Assembly (NCBI RefSeq): GCF_003989795.1
Contig: NZ_RZHG01000027.1
Coordinates: 124,001 to 188,000, forward strand
Reading direction: 5' to 3'
Length of the DNA stretch: 64,000 nt
Source of the DNA: Vreelandella andesensis
GTDB lineage: Bacteria; Pseudomonadota; Gammaproteobacteria; Pseudomonadales; Halomonadaceae
The translations under genes were made by a program, and so were the position numbers. Positions within the stretch are counted from its first letter, which is position 1. Each line of letters opens with the position of its first letter. Positions 59,301 to 64,000 of the stretch are shown here, piece after piece. The notes below the pieces were generated by a model, which was not told the origin of the DNA, did not search any database, and was given only the letters and a program-made list of their open reading frames with translations.

Positions 59301-62300
59301 TCTTTGCTGACTACTTAGGGGGCAGCGGCGACTTTATTTCACCACGTGGCTCCGATGTCACTATCGTGAACAAAACCCCCGCATGGATTGTTGTTAATGA
59401 CATTACGATTGATGACGGTCAGTCAGGCTTTTTCTATAACGGTTTGCAAGTTGAAAACGACACAGATATTGAAGATTTCAATAGAGAACCTAGTGTAGAA
59501 GTGTTGGCGTTTTTAAATCTGTCGTTGAGCAATATGACGCTTGGCGATACGGCCATATTGAACGACGTAGCTTTTGGTTATTCGAACTCATCAGGCGATG
59601 AGGACGACGCAACGATCACTATTGCCAACACCTACTCAAACCCTGATGCAGTCCTAGCTACGCTTGCCGCGTCGTTGGGACTCGAGAATACAGAAACCAA
59701 TCGAAATAGCTTAGTGGTACAAGCGTTTGATCGTACGACCGTTGCGTCTAGCATTGCGGTGCGTGGTGCTATTTATGCGCCATTAGCGGAAGCCGTTATC
59801 TTTGCGGGTAAAGACTTTGATTTAAGTACTGATGCGAACGGCCTAACGCAGGGTCAGGCGGCGTCGATTAACGTTGCGGATCTGGTTCTTTCTGCTCAAG
59901 ACTCGATTAACATTGGTGGTGTTTCACGTTTCACACTGGGTGAAGCGCCCTATCTCACCATGAGAGGTTTTACGAGTAATTGGACGTCCGATGCTGATCT
60001 TAGTGGCGGCAACCCCTATACAGATGAATTCATAGCAAACCAGCCTGATTTTATGGAGGCTTTTTATAAAAGCTTGCAAAGCCTCTATAACGACTTGGAT
60101 CGCACTAATGGGATGCTCAACGCTCTTAAAAACATCGATAATTCGACCCCAACGCAAGCGCGACGTATCAATATCCAGGCCGATGTTATTAACTTAAATG
60201 GCCGTATGGTAAGCGGGGTTGGTGAATACGACATCCAAATTAACAAGAGTGATGAAGCCTTTATTGAACGCCAGCTGAGCCGCGGCATTAGCAACACGTT
60301 TAGGCTCGGTGATGCCAGTAACCGAAGTGGTGTGAATATCGGTTTTAATCCTGACACTATGCAGATTGAAGTGCAGGATACCGTGATTGGCGGTGGTGAT
60401 GTCACCATTGATGGGCACTTAATTAATACCGGCAGTGGTGAAATCGATATTTTTGCTGGCTACGGTGATATTAACGTCGACAATCGCACACGTTTTGCCA
60501 TTTCCTTGGCAGACTTAGATGTATCCACACCCGGGCGTGGCTCACTCAGCATTACCGACCGAGATCTGTGGTCGGGTGATGATGAGCGCGACATAACGCT
60601 AGGTGATCAGGTTGACCAGGTCATCATTCAGCGCAATAGCGATGGTCAATTCGACGTTGACCATAGCGGTCGGAGCGCTAATGCAAACAATTTCAATCAA
60701 GGCACGCTCTCCCAGCAAGCACTGATTAACGGTGACTTCACTTATGCCATTGCTGAAAACCGCCGTTATGCATTTGAAGTGGCACAAGTACAAGAAAAAA
60801 GAACTGAATATGTGTTAAGGACATCAAGCTGGCTTGGTATTGATGCATTTGCATCAGATCCCCCTGATGAAAGTTCGAAAGACACACGGACGCTGTCAAA
60901 GCGGCTGCTGCCGGTCGGTTCGGGCGACAAAGGGATTGTCTATACCAGTGATGGGTCATTAGATCGCTATGATTACGATAGACAAAGGACGAATAGTTCA
61001 ACAGAACCCGGCAACGCCAATGGAGCTGGCGTCCTTAATGTTGGCAAAAATAAGATTAAGTTTGATAAAGATAGCTATGTTGACGCGGGTATTTACTTTA
61101 CGTCCGGTGCCGAGCTGGTCGAGTCGACTTGGTATGGGAAGAAAACCTATGAAATCACACTAACCCAGCGAGAAATCACTTCCACACGACATCGCCACGA
61201 CATTCAAGCCGATAATGACGTTAGCATCAATTTCTGGGGACAAGAAACTGGCAGTATCACTGTTGATTCGGTAGGCGATATTGTTATTGATGGTGCTATG
61301 TCGAGCGCCAATGGCGATGTCTCACTATCCACACAAGGCAGTATTCGCAATGGTTCAGCCGAGATTGGCACGCCTCGTATCGAAGGCATCAATGTAACGC
61401 TGGATGCGGTAGACGGCATCGGCAGTGAACAAGCAGACGGCACACCGGATCCTATTCAGGTCAGTTTGGTTGAGTCAGAGGGTGTGCTGAACGCTGAAAC
61501 GACCCGCGGCGATATCCTGCTTGCTGGTGGTGCTAATAATTCACTCTCAGTCGGCCAAGTGACAACGGGTTCAGGTGATGTCTGGATAGAGTCTGCGATA
61601 AATCTTCATGCGGTTAACAGCAACTCGCTTGTACAAGGTCAGGCAATTACGCTGACGGCAGGTTCTGATATCGGTAGCAGCGAGCAATCGTTGCGTATCG
61701 ATACGAGCAATCGAGATGAGAATAGTGCTGAAGCTCAACGGCGTAATGATGTCTTAACGATTAATAATGGCGACAGTGGCCGTGATGTCTTTATTGAAGA
61801 AATCTCTGGCGACTTACGTCTAAAGGAAATCATTACGGGCGGCGATGTCTTTATTGAAATCAATGAAGGAAGCCTGCTGGATGCCAACACGGAGTCCAAG
61901 CGCGATGAACGTACCTATGAAGAACTGAGAGATGGCGTTTGGTCAGCACTTTCACTTACTAACGAAAATCGTGTTGTTGAAGCTATTGAGCGCCTAGAGG
62001 CTCGCCGCAGTGCAGAGTACAGCGGTTACTGGCATGAGCGCCTTCAGTTGTCTGACGATGAGTTGGGCACGTTGGAAAATGAGACACGCTATCAGGTGTT
62101 CATGCTTGATGAGCATAACGCTGTCTTACTAGAGCTTGGCACCGACGATAACGGTGATGAAAAACTTGTTGGTCTGGCTGATTTAGCCCCTCAAGGTAGC
62201 GAGGGGGCTGAGCATCGCCTATATACGTCTGTCGACGATTTCGAAACCGTATCTCGCAATCAGGTAGAACTCGTTGATAGTGACGCCGTTGAAGGTATTG

Positions 62301-64000
62301 ATCTTTCTGAACTCGATGACGCCCTTGCCGATGTGCTGAGTCGACTTGTGGAACAGGGTGGTTATGTCATTAATACCAGTGGCATTGCGCTGGGTAATGA
62401 AGACAAAGTAACTTACCGTCGCTTCGTAGCGTATGACGAAAATACCCAAATTACCCTAAGCGATAATGAGAAGGCCGGATTAGACCAAGACCGAGTTGAT
62501 ACGTTGGAAACAACGCGTACAGAGCGCTTCCATCAGTTGCATGCGACCTACGGTAATGAGACGAATGTCTTCCGCAGCGATCATGTCATTGTTGTCAGTG
62601 AGGCTGAGAAAGATGAACTCCGTGACAACGTCAAAGTTTGGACAGAGGAAGAGCTGTTAAGTCTTGTCGGTGAAGGGCTGTTAAAAGAGACGACTGATAC
62701 GCGCTTTGAGATTCAGGCACCCAATATCAACGCGGGTGGCGCGATCACTATTTTAGCGCGTGATGGCAGCGTGGGTTCTACGGATGCTTATACGGTTATT
62801 ACGCTCGAATATGAGACTGATAGTGACGGTGGCGAGCGCCTCAAAACATTAAGCGACGATGATCGCGTACAGCTTTCGGCGTCTGAACGGAACGACATTT
62901 CGTATATACGCGATGGGCTTTTAGAGGACGTTAATGTTGATTTTGAGGTCAGTGATGACGACGGACAAAATACTCTGACGGCTATTCTCCGCGGTGGAGA
63001 AGATAACCTCGACGATTGGTCGCACTTTAACGTGGGCGACATGCTCTACCTGAACGGTAGCAGCACACTTAACTTTACCGAAAATGCTCGATATCTCACG
63101 GTGACATCTATTGATGGTAATCGGCTTGAGATGAGTGCAGAAGGTGACATTGTTAGTGAAACGGACCGAGACATTGAGCTAGGTCGTGTGGTGCTGGACC
63201 CTCTAAACGTAGAAGAAGGTGTGCGCTTTACACACATCGTGATTGACCAGCGTAGCGATGTGAACATCTCCCAACGTGATACGTCTGCCGGTATCACCAT
63301 CGAAAGCGGCGAGTCGCTATACCTTGGCTCTGATGGCGATATTGTGATTCGCTCGCTTGATGTAGGGGCAGATCTACGTATTAAAGTTGACGGCAGCATC
63401 TTGGCCGATGGAGCGGTCATCAATGCAACTGACGCTATTCTTGAAGCCGCTACTGGAAGTATCGGTTCGGAAGGCAGTGCCATCGAACTGCAGTTAGATA
63501 GCGATGGTCTTATCACTGCACGTGCCCGCCAGGATATCCACCTAATGACAACGGAAGAACGCGATGCGCGTATCGCGACTCTGTTTTCAAGCGGTGGCGA
63601 CATAGTGATCAATTCTGACGGCAAGATTGTAGATGGCTTAAGGCACGATCTGGTTAAAGTACTAGCCAGCAGCGGTGAGGTTATTCTTAATGCGAAAGCG
63701 CGTATAGGCGATCTGGCAAACGATAACGTTCTGGAAGTTCGTGCTGCCGAGGGTGTTACGGCGACCTCTCAAAACGGTGATATTGCTCTCGATAGTGTTG
63801 ATGGAAACTTGGTGGTGAACCAAGTTGAGGCACAAAACGCTAGCGTTTGGTTGGCTGCTGAGGGCTCCATTCTTAACGGCTTAAGTGGCGATCCCATGAC
63901 TGCTAACGTTACTGCAGGGGGGTTGCAGCTTCATGCGCGTTTTGGCGGTATCGGTAATATTGAGCGCGATTTACTCACTCAACTGAGTGGACGCTTGGAC
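44357..64000 (+). CDS. Giant LEPR-XLL-type secreted adhesin (5' part, runs off the window)
   Basis: A single frame with no stop from the ATG at 44357 (GTAGGAG seven bases upstream) to the window end, 6548 codons; the C-terminus is missing. Several points along it were translated and all remained open. The basic N-terminus leads to LEQRVLLSADP (residues 40-50), the LEPR-XLL motif of giant secreted proteins. RTX-like GGxGNDxL repeats occur near residues 304-332 and 532-570. From about residue 1410 to 4780 there are many solenoid-like repeats of the type GxAGAVSVNVVNNTTxAxI. Low-complexity linkers occur near 1690-1710 (Lys/Glu) and 2190-2230 (Ser/Gly). After about 4780 come a helical section and more haemagglutinin-like repeats. 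The protein is acidic. It is probably exported via the TolC-like protein and acts in adhesion or biofilm. Confidence 0.88.
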   Translation, partial: MNRPFQPTRKMLSTLVGRLSRSDKTQRAYATKSRFIFEGLEQRVLLSADPFTAALEGGGDFELRVAEEEGEQQLIVMQLTDEGDELVEKFQIDKAREEGTVTLKADDGENIETNLSFLLGNHADEVNGIEFVFLGGEGDETLDISDAGGVTIDFLAGDGDDRIIDQGSDDGRWEIDVDEGAGKRDSWLSFSGVVDVELAESNGQHTLSSVENTAATFSVFDQSLVLIGTHDDSPEEREGITFDGVATLEGRHEDTLSYATYFDGVDVDLSQSTATALNSISGFGVLEGSNADDVLIADDEGITLRGLSGNDILQGGSGNDTLIGGPGDNLLINTGGTDTFVSDTEGGDAFLIERNEDGAVLRLSSDENGNAEVVLSHSDEGSNESTLLRFVAPPSEIILGAGADSQDMTLDASGYGLGSVTFQIQGRDVTATGSSSDDLFVLSPNGSGTLDGGGFNDEGDLLQLEVDQNMVLDEDTLSVSGAARYTFENMQAAILTGGISDNTLDASGFEGSVRLEGVAGENVLTASQDDSVLVGGSGNDELIGGAGNDVLTGGGGNNELDGGGGTNQVFGQTAHRLTLSDSSLIRGDQEEIVRLTWDGSQDEQVRFFYGEDNDFDRSVALAANAEALEVQYALEQLDGIGRGNVQVDRELSDQDGVKWLVRFVGDFMSADAQGNASKELLTLGAAAASQSALSVQAQREQARRFGVDSLTNIQGGLLQALESGDVRLDASAFSGDVYFEGSGGQDTFIGSLGDNTFNALAGDNRIIAGQGVNTVTGGTGTDHLILNLSSDTSDVTLEGSEFRITADGNVVTSSYQDIERVSVNSANDGGALNVVASDYHGASLSTRLADLVSDTVLNTMIAEEEKGGSINDEGQIIDPLRLGVQVGGGVQQAISFSGARQLEDVVNQLNNLDDVEAEFDASSGRISVTATGDLTLNALGNANQQAALSSLFNALGMPLENVSANEWESDRLAASGISVVMAADAALTAVGSQGNDRFQVNHAQAHSIDGNGGANTLTAFYAGDMKLNDASLTYDFNNVVTDEDGEITADQRITADLANVHNVTLTVTDDPTGAHIDATDFSGHLVHIATHVGGSLIAAESDNTHTRFDVTTDGLAVDAVNITTHSVTQTSQVRAFSSNVDTPTLEGLKAVSIDGSADLVYAWNGDVTLQGQPDQELEIDQAITLAADGVLTLQNFSIKTTSNDLLLTGDAVRVEGGEISTGGGNLTIEAAAIYVGEAAELNTRGGSEDGQLSLNARPMGFLNGGPTNGFVDVGLFDLSVVIEEAKLKAGDINVDARIIDPDRSLIRLDSGNATVNSGIDAAVGFLEGLSLFGSISVLLASADIEIGAGAELIASGDIKIDNEIELTASMEPTMAYGIGVSVGVLTAYANVNVHGTLTAQGDVVINTRVSTTQAATANPSGIKGFAGSAAVTVLKTESRAMVWEDAKITAGRDVIVDARTIDRGAVSATSSVEKGKVGVAIAVAVENGLTEAQLAGNVSADGAIKVNASTQRESISGSRFIFLPTSSNGVSASAGTAEPTPGSVIDGISDSTEDLAKSPLTLLDPLKEKVGGWASQLGEKLKVDQLSEKLSFGGGGDGEKLDLAAGIAVMVDINVAEARLGLKDGLDREGKATAVRSQIAAGGAVDVTSLSQHRPSVSASGSAAKDGEAGKETDNPLTQAIKKRLAKKSDSNASAAGSAKDKKDEKNKKSEEDQTATVAISGAVSVSVLDNQAHATIEGNVDLDAGTDNNQDDRAIRVDAQSINALDLTSVFGANLVTSIIDLVNAEDGSDFSSDDGEKRLDKGNKVIVADDHTVGGDAGHVYEFLGDNNTLIDLADENFDNPDHWESLGTPLEQQIPALIDTVAGYFSSNFGLNGSFDTWTMATASGEKLALAGAGTVFVLDQTSDARIREGARINVDGTDSVSNIDVDSGRSVSVTASSQNDALSAVGNIKLPGLTAPGSFNLERWKESFSKDKFNPKEIGNNFLATQADSVAIGAAFTANILGSQTRAEIESDVVLMAGSLDVSADHQSIVLGVGSSGGKSQKVAFNASAVANVVQNTTQAWIADNSFIRVGSGSVDSDDNDSPALRVSANDATYMINLTGSFNTGGKAAVGASAGVSVLERDTRAMVGREVSGSWDDSSLSNLQGSLVVGGDAQVASTNSGVVIDLAIAGSIAGKSKSGASSSSSTAPAKDDPGKWPNNQANYDNVLGDMQGKLGSGSGGSGGSSSSSSKIGVSVSGSVVVHVGNDNTTATVRGLDTMEVDGRVDVAANDATQMGMFAGGAVISLSQKSVAVAGAATIAVQSGSTQAGVADIDYWQSGDVAIIAQREGWSVLGAAAIAVAKGAKGAGVAGSASALVSTRTVDARLLNIRSGSAGHLNVQSQDAANTILISGAVAASGMAGVGASAAVSYIEHEVTALARNVGDGDISGTAFGAESISVMADNDALIISVAASLGIGGGGKGFGIAGTVGVNIVNNTTLAALEDSNLDLGGASDTNVLVDATDSASVWSLAGALGFGSKAGFGVAIGINTLTNSTEARLADTRINHADSVTVDASARGIIRSAAVGVGVSSAVGGSGSVSGNIIVNEINANLTRARLENTSGDVAVSSDNQAVVLSFAGAVAGGTKAGVAGSIAANFVIFDQSALVHGGDINASALKVSAISDTLVFSVGFGAAAAGKGGFAGAVTISTIAGQTLAEIGSGATVSVDGDIDVEAQDITRVAVIAFGAAGASAVAGGGSLSTTILDNAVLARVAGDADLDADGGINVFAGLSEESQPVLSLRQLGIDVDLQEYGTGSSDTDDPGEAGLAARSDEFDLSAGVINISFAGAGAGTAAGAGAVGLNWLRSSVRAEVSGGSTDLDAAGDIKVIAKDQSAVINVAFGVAGAGTVAGGAAIAFNYVGGDPTNPSRSLQSEDDIDTSQDLLITNVQDDNEREFVAGEVAAVVKGAALTAGGEITVDAQAESILANLTAGGAAAGTVALSGSIGINFIRHQVVADISDGAQVLGDTVRVKAGLAPISINIAGAASGAGTVGLAGASATTDINTAVKASIRGSATSVTAREGDVVVEALMRRITDGAYEGLKDRDIAQADVDNTDPNADVEDEDDDKSPLSVLESVGLVDTDEAPDLPTPTQAGDQIFTAAISGAGSGTVSIAGALSLNWMRSTAEAVIEGATVEAETGDVVVKAEDRLGMNAFTIAAGASGAVSALGYMSYNYIGGNPGSSGDDDTNVVRARIDDANVTANNIDVQAISDSAISSYTVGASVSVYASMVGSVALNFTSKVVEAHVTGSELLARDGDIVVNAQDTSTIISGAVQLSVAVYGGSVGVTVSLNDITNTISAGVEESELTAENGGSIIVTADASAITMNVVGGVSFGTFVSAAANAAATVGGNTVDAYIKGRSSDANSDDIVADGHVLVHANSNDRNFVIAGTVSAGLVAGGIAVGVNLMGTDTSATVADEVRVLAKGNGSEVNILAGWDSDKGEFETESNRGVAVLATSRMRYTHYAVAAGGGAVGLGANLSVDSMGGSTSARVENARITSDQDVTVRALHATQADSGGGTLAGGIFAGAAAIDTSLASHRTLAEIVGNRSDVINADGDVRVDAQSDVRLETSVVGVSIGLVSIAGSASALDVSSSTSARIIGVAVDADNILVQSKSETLLTYIVGTGAVGISASIGASLSVGLLNPDTVAEVLGAKLTASGDITVAADQRAAVEVSMATASLDGLAAVAGSVSVLTSDASASAFVGDLLDTDGNVVANSVLKADDDINITAVNRTIINPWEEFAANFIGTLGAGGVAGAGASVDVMVLRETVYATIGDNTTLLAGKRINIDAHLERDLTSLVMGFSASVGAALTGSISVLSLGQGLRDGTRDTFMDEDNDLSELFSDSFGNADSYQLNNDRQQDVDDVRVEGSNDPDAINAPVGSEIDNPNADTQASRDRVNNGLLANNLSPELPRTNLLEGDITVGDVGATVGRNAILTAGTDIDVSARETLDVDVIVGSGGGALIGAVGASVSTVDNATATTATVSSKAELRAGDRIRVASDYDASVSQGAYGGQLALGLAASGQVAVLWDATQQIASVEDGAQIAEASHLDIIANANRHYALESAGGAIGIVGIGVSVATVELTGSTRAYIGEGAMIGNASDVGSADNEGALSSIIDNVSLTASSNDNIDIYALSVGGGIAGGAGVEVTATLENNVDAFIGSGTQVLAGNVLLNATQTPVIVTDTVGVSAGGVAVDVTVTEITLGADIMATLGTITNDRQVNGEDLHITAETLGVQAALLRDEHDSSVSSEGTGASGSVIGVSASVLDIIDRTRVIAEVGASAAVTLQVLPAFQTQRLQKLREETAEGGLDEELWSGWTVPDVNNAESLTLADLPFQDVWFNVDARQESRIDADMGSYAGGGIVVGVAIARLNQTTNTLASVGDDVRIDIERGYISDASENADQVLSVRSVTEQVARLNTEAVAGGLASGAGVEVSIYSENSVHTKVGDSAEIVAFNTDATLNLLARQTLDVDGTLWALGAGLLSGAGAQANYALTPDTQVIIGEDALLDADAIAARATTEVFKRDVVQRDSGESYNIQGEAYGLVSGAGLGSNITLSIATAVTVLDNAQLTARGEFNAADGSGDINLRAFNNLDIRDQSSILAGGLLAGTGATSSFFGVDVEASVTVGASHIDARRDLYLAANTQANIAIVLFLDAYGAVTVTAGTSEAYLAPTNSVTLSQSAQVEASGNIWLLAGRDSNRIGDAYRVVSTVDTLSGSLAPVDVVDAQAILQRNNLITVERDAYVSSLGDITILAEDFDGAAMLARAKAVNWINAALGGINSALGGTEAQSGNSTASSNGIVTIDGLLETGRERVQRLVIDLADGFSIDDLDNADRPLEDIFVAWDQFNDIGFTLRLGNVETNLFEEWREAKSRLAEYRGVGSNNVISSLRDEVSRIEARLEDQGFIDPVSGAVNDPGVIEIVLDDIDATAGRIDIFADYLGGSGDFISPRGSDVTIVNKTPAWIVVNDITIDDGQSGFFYNGLQVENDTDIEDFNREPSVEVLAFLNLSLSNMTLGDTAILNDVAFGYSNSSGDEDDATITIANTYSNPDAVLATLAASLGLENTETNRNSLVVQAFDRTTVASSIAVRGAIYAPLAEAVIFAGKDFDLSTDANGLTQGQAASINVADLVLSAQDSINIGGVSRFTLGEAPYLTMRGFTSNWTSDADLSGGNPYTDEFIANQPDFMEAFYKSLQSLYNDLDRTNGMLNALKNIDNSTPTQARRINIQADVINLNGRMVSGVGEYDIQINKSDEAFIERQLSRGISNTFRLGDASNRSGVNIGFNPDTMQIEVQDTVIGGGDVTIDGHLINTGSGEIDIFAGYGDINVDNRTRFAISLADLDVSTPGRGSLSITDRDLWSGDDERDITLGDQVDQVIIQRNSDGQFDVDHSGRSANANNFNQGTLSQQALINGDFTYAIAENRRYAFEVAQVQEKRTEYVLRTSSWLGIDAFASDPPDESSKDTRTLSKRLLPVGSGDKGIVYTSDGSLDRYDYDRQRTNSSTEPGNANGAGVLNVGKNKIKFDKDSYVDAGIYFTSGAELVESTWYGKKTYEITLTQREITSTRHRHDIQADNDVSINFWGQETGSITVDSVGDIVIDGAMSSANGDVSLSTQGSIRNGSAEIGTPRIEGINVTLDAVDGIGSEQADGTPDPIQVSLVESEGVLNAETTRGDILLAGGANNSLSVGQVTTGSGDVWIESAINLHAVNSNSLVQGQAITLTAGSDIGSSEQSLRIDTSNRDENSAEAQRRNDVLTINNGDSGRDVFIEEISGDLRLKEIITGGDVFIEINEGSLLDANTESKRDERTYEELRDGVWSALSLTNENRVVEAIERLEARRSAEYSGYWHERLQLSDDELGTLENETRYQVFMLDEHNAVLLELGTDDNGDEKLVGLADLAPQGSEGAEHRLYTSVDDFETVSRNQVELVDSDAVEGIDLSELDDALADVLSRLVEQGGYVINTSGIALGNEDKVTYRRFVAYDENTQITLSDNEKAGLDQDRVDTLETTRTERFHQLHATYGNETNVFRSDHVIVVSEAEKDELRDNVKVWTEEELLSLVGEGLLKETTDTRFEIQAPNINAGGAITILARDGSVGSTDAYTVITLEYETDSDGGERLKTLSDDDRVQLSASERNDISYIRDGLLEDVNVDFEVSDDDGQNTLTAILRGGEDNLDDWSHFNVGDMLYLNGSSTLNFTENARYLTVTSIDGNRLEMSAEGDIVSETDRDIELGRVVLDPLNVEEGVRFTHIVIDQRSDVNISQRDTSAGITIESGESLYLGSDGDIVIRSLDVGADLRIKVDGSILADGAVINATDAILEAATGSIGSEGSAIELQLDSDGLITARARQDIHLMTTEERDARIATLFSSGGDIVINSDGKIVDGLRHDLVKVLASSGEVILNAKARIGDLANDNVLEVRAAEGVTATSQNGDIALDSVDGNLVVNQVEAQNASVWLAAEGSILNGLSGDPMTANVTAGGLQLHARFGGIGNIERDLLTQLSGRLD
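44474..44506 (+). other. LEPR-XLL motif
   Basis: Residues 40-50 of the giant protein read LEQRVLLSADP, matching the LEPRxLLSADP consensus of the N-terminal motif found on very large secreted proteins, with Gln in place of Pro. It follows about 39 basic residues. The motif is thought to mark such proteins; its mechanism is unknown to me. Confidence 0.8.
45266..45352 (+). repeat. RTX-like calcium-binding repeats, block 1
   Basis: Residues about 304-332 of the giant protein read LRGLSGNDILQGGSGNDTL and continue in the same nonapeptide rhythm. Such GGxGxDxLx repeats bind calcium in the RTX fold and usually accompany type I secretion. Confidence 0.75.
45950..46069 (+). repeat. RTX-like calcium-binding repeats, block 2
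   Basis: Residues about 532-571 contain four nonapeptides of the type GGSGNDELI, GGAGNDVLT, GGGGNNELD and GGGGTNQVF. Together with block 1 they place RTX folding near the N-terminus, whereas classical RTX adhesins carry them at the C-terminus. Confidence 0.8.
48580..58700 (+). repeat. Long array of solenoid-like repeats in the giant protein
   Basis: Roughly 100-150-residue units recur, each with a Gly/Ala/Val strand segment followed by an N-T-x-A-x-I/V-type strand. Examples are AISGAVSVSVLDNQAHATI (from 49508), AFNASAVANVVQNTTQAWI (from 50507) and GIAGTVGVNIVNNTTLAAL (from 51752). Between them are DVxVxA-type strands. The pattern suggests a very long beta-solenoid stalk. Boundaries are approximate and the units are too diverged to align exactly by eye. 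Confidence 0.6.

Noticed and set aside
63046..63624. 192-residue minus-strand open frame near the window end
   Set aside because: It is antisense to the continuous adhesin frame and is Ser/Arg-rich without motifs.

Overview
The window looks like a chromosomal segment of a Halomonas-type gammaproteobacterium. The housekeeping-like genes (cysD, cysNC, cysQ, glmS, glmM, ugd, pgm, galU) read as gammaproteobacterial, and many proteins are acidic. The genus is an inference. No tRNA, rRNA, CRISPR array or intact insertion sequence was seen. The window divides into two blocks: a surface-polysaccharide locus (about 1-39.5 kb) and a giant-adhesin locus (about 39.5-64 kb), separated by a good intrinsic terminator after galU.

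Polysaccharide block. At 0.8-4.7 kb lie a DRE-TIM aldolase with an extra C-terminal domain, a KdsB-type cytidylyltransferase and a HAD phosphatase. Together they suggest a CMP-activated 2-keto-3-deoxy sugar acid made without a KdsA-type synthase. Sulfotransferase-like genes sit at 3.3-4.1, 4.8-5.7 and 13.5-14.4 kb; the last is frameshifted. At 5.8-11.1 kb is a 1770-residue glycosyltransferase with four glycosyltransferase-like domains. Two heparinase II/III-like proteins follow, one fused to an alpha/beta-hydrolase-like domain. At 16.8-23.3 kb is a sulfate module: an SLC13-type permease, a degenerate IS630-transposase-like DNA-binding protein, CysD, a CysN-CysC fusion and CysQ. These would import sulfate, make PAPS and clear the PAP left by sulfotransferases. 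At 23.5-28 kb are GlmS, GlmM and Ugd, and at 36.9-39.4 kb Pgm and GalU. These feed hexosamine, UDP-glucose and UDP-glucuronate pools. Between them lie large multi-domain glycosyltransferases, one (frameshifted) joined to an AlgX/AlgJ-like O-acetyltransferase domain and one joined in frame to Pgm.

Reading these together, the block probably makes a sulfated, possibly O-acetylated, uronate- and hexosamine-containing polysaccharide, with dedicated sulfate activation and its own lyases. This is inference from gene content; the repeat unit cannot be read from sequence.

Adhesin block. An AraC-family regulator (minus strand) and a 518-bp intergenic region precede a TolC-like outer-membrane protein, an unrecognised protein, a SapC-family protein and one reading frame that starts at 44357 and is still open at the window end (6548 codons). 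That giant protein starts with a LEPR-XLL-type motif, then RTX-like glycine/aspartate repeats and a very long array of beta-solenoid-like repeats. It is probably a secreted or surface adhesin whose C-terminus lies outside the window.

AT-rich genes (about 0-0.85, 3.3-4.1 and 11.1-14.4 kb) stand out from their GC-richer neighbours and are probably acquired cassettes.
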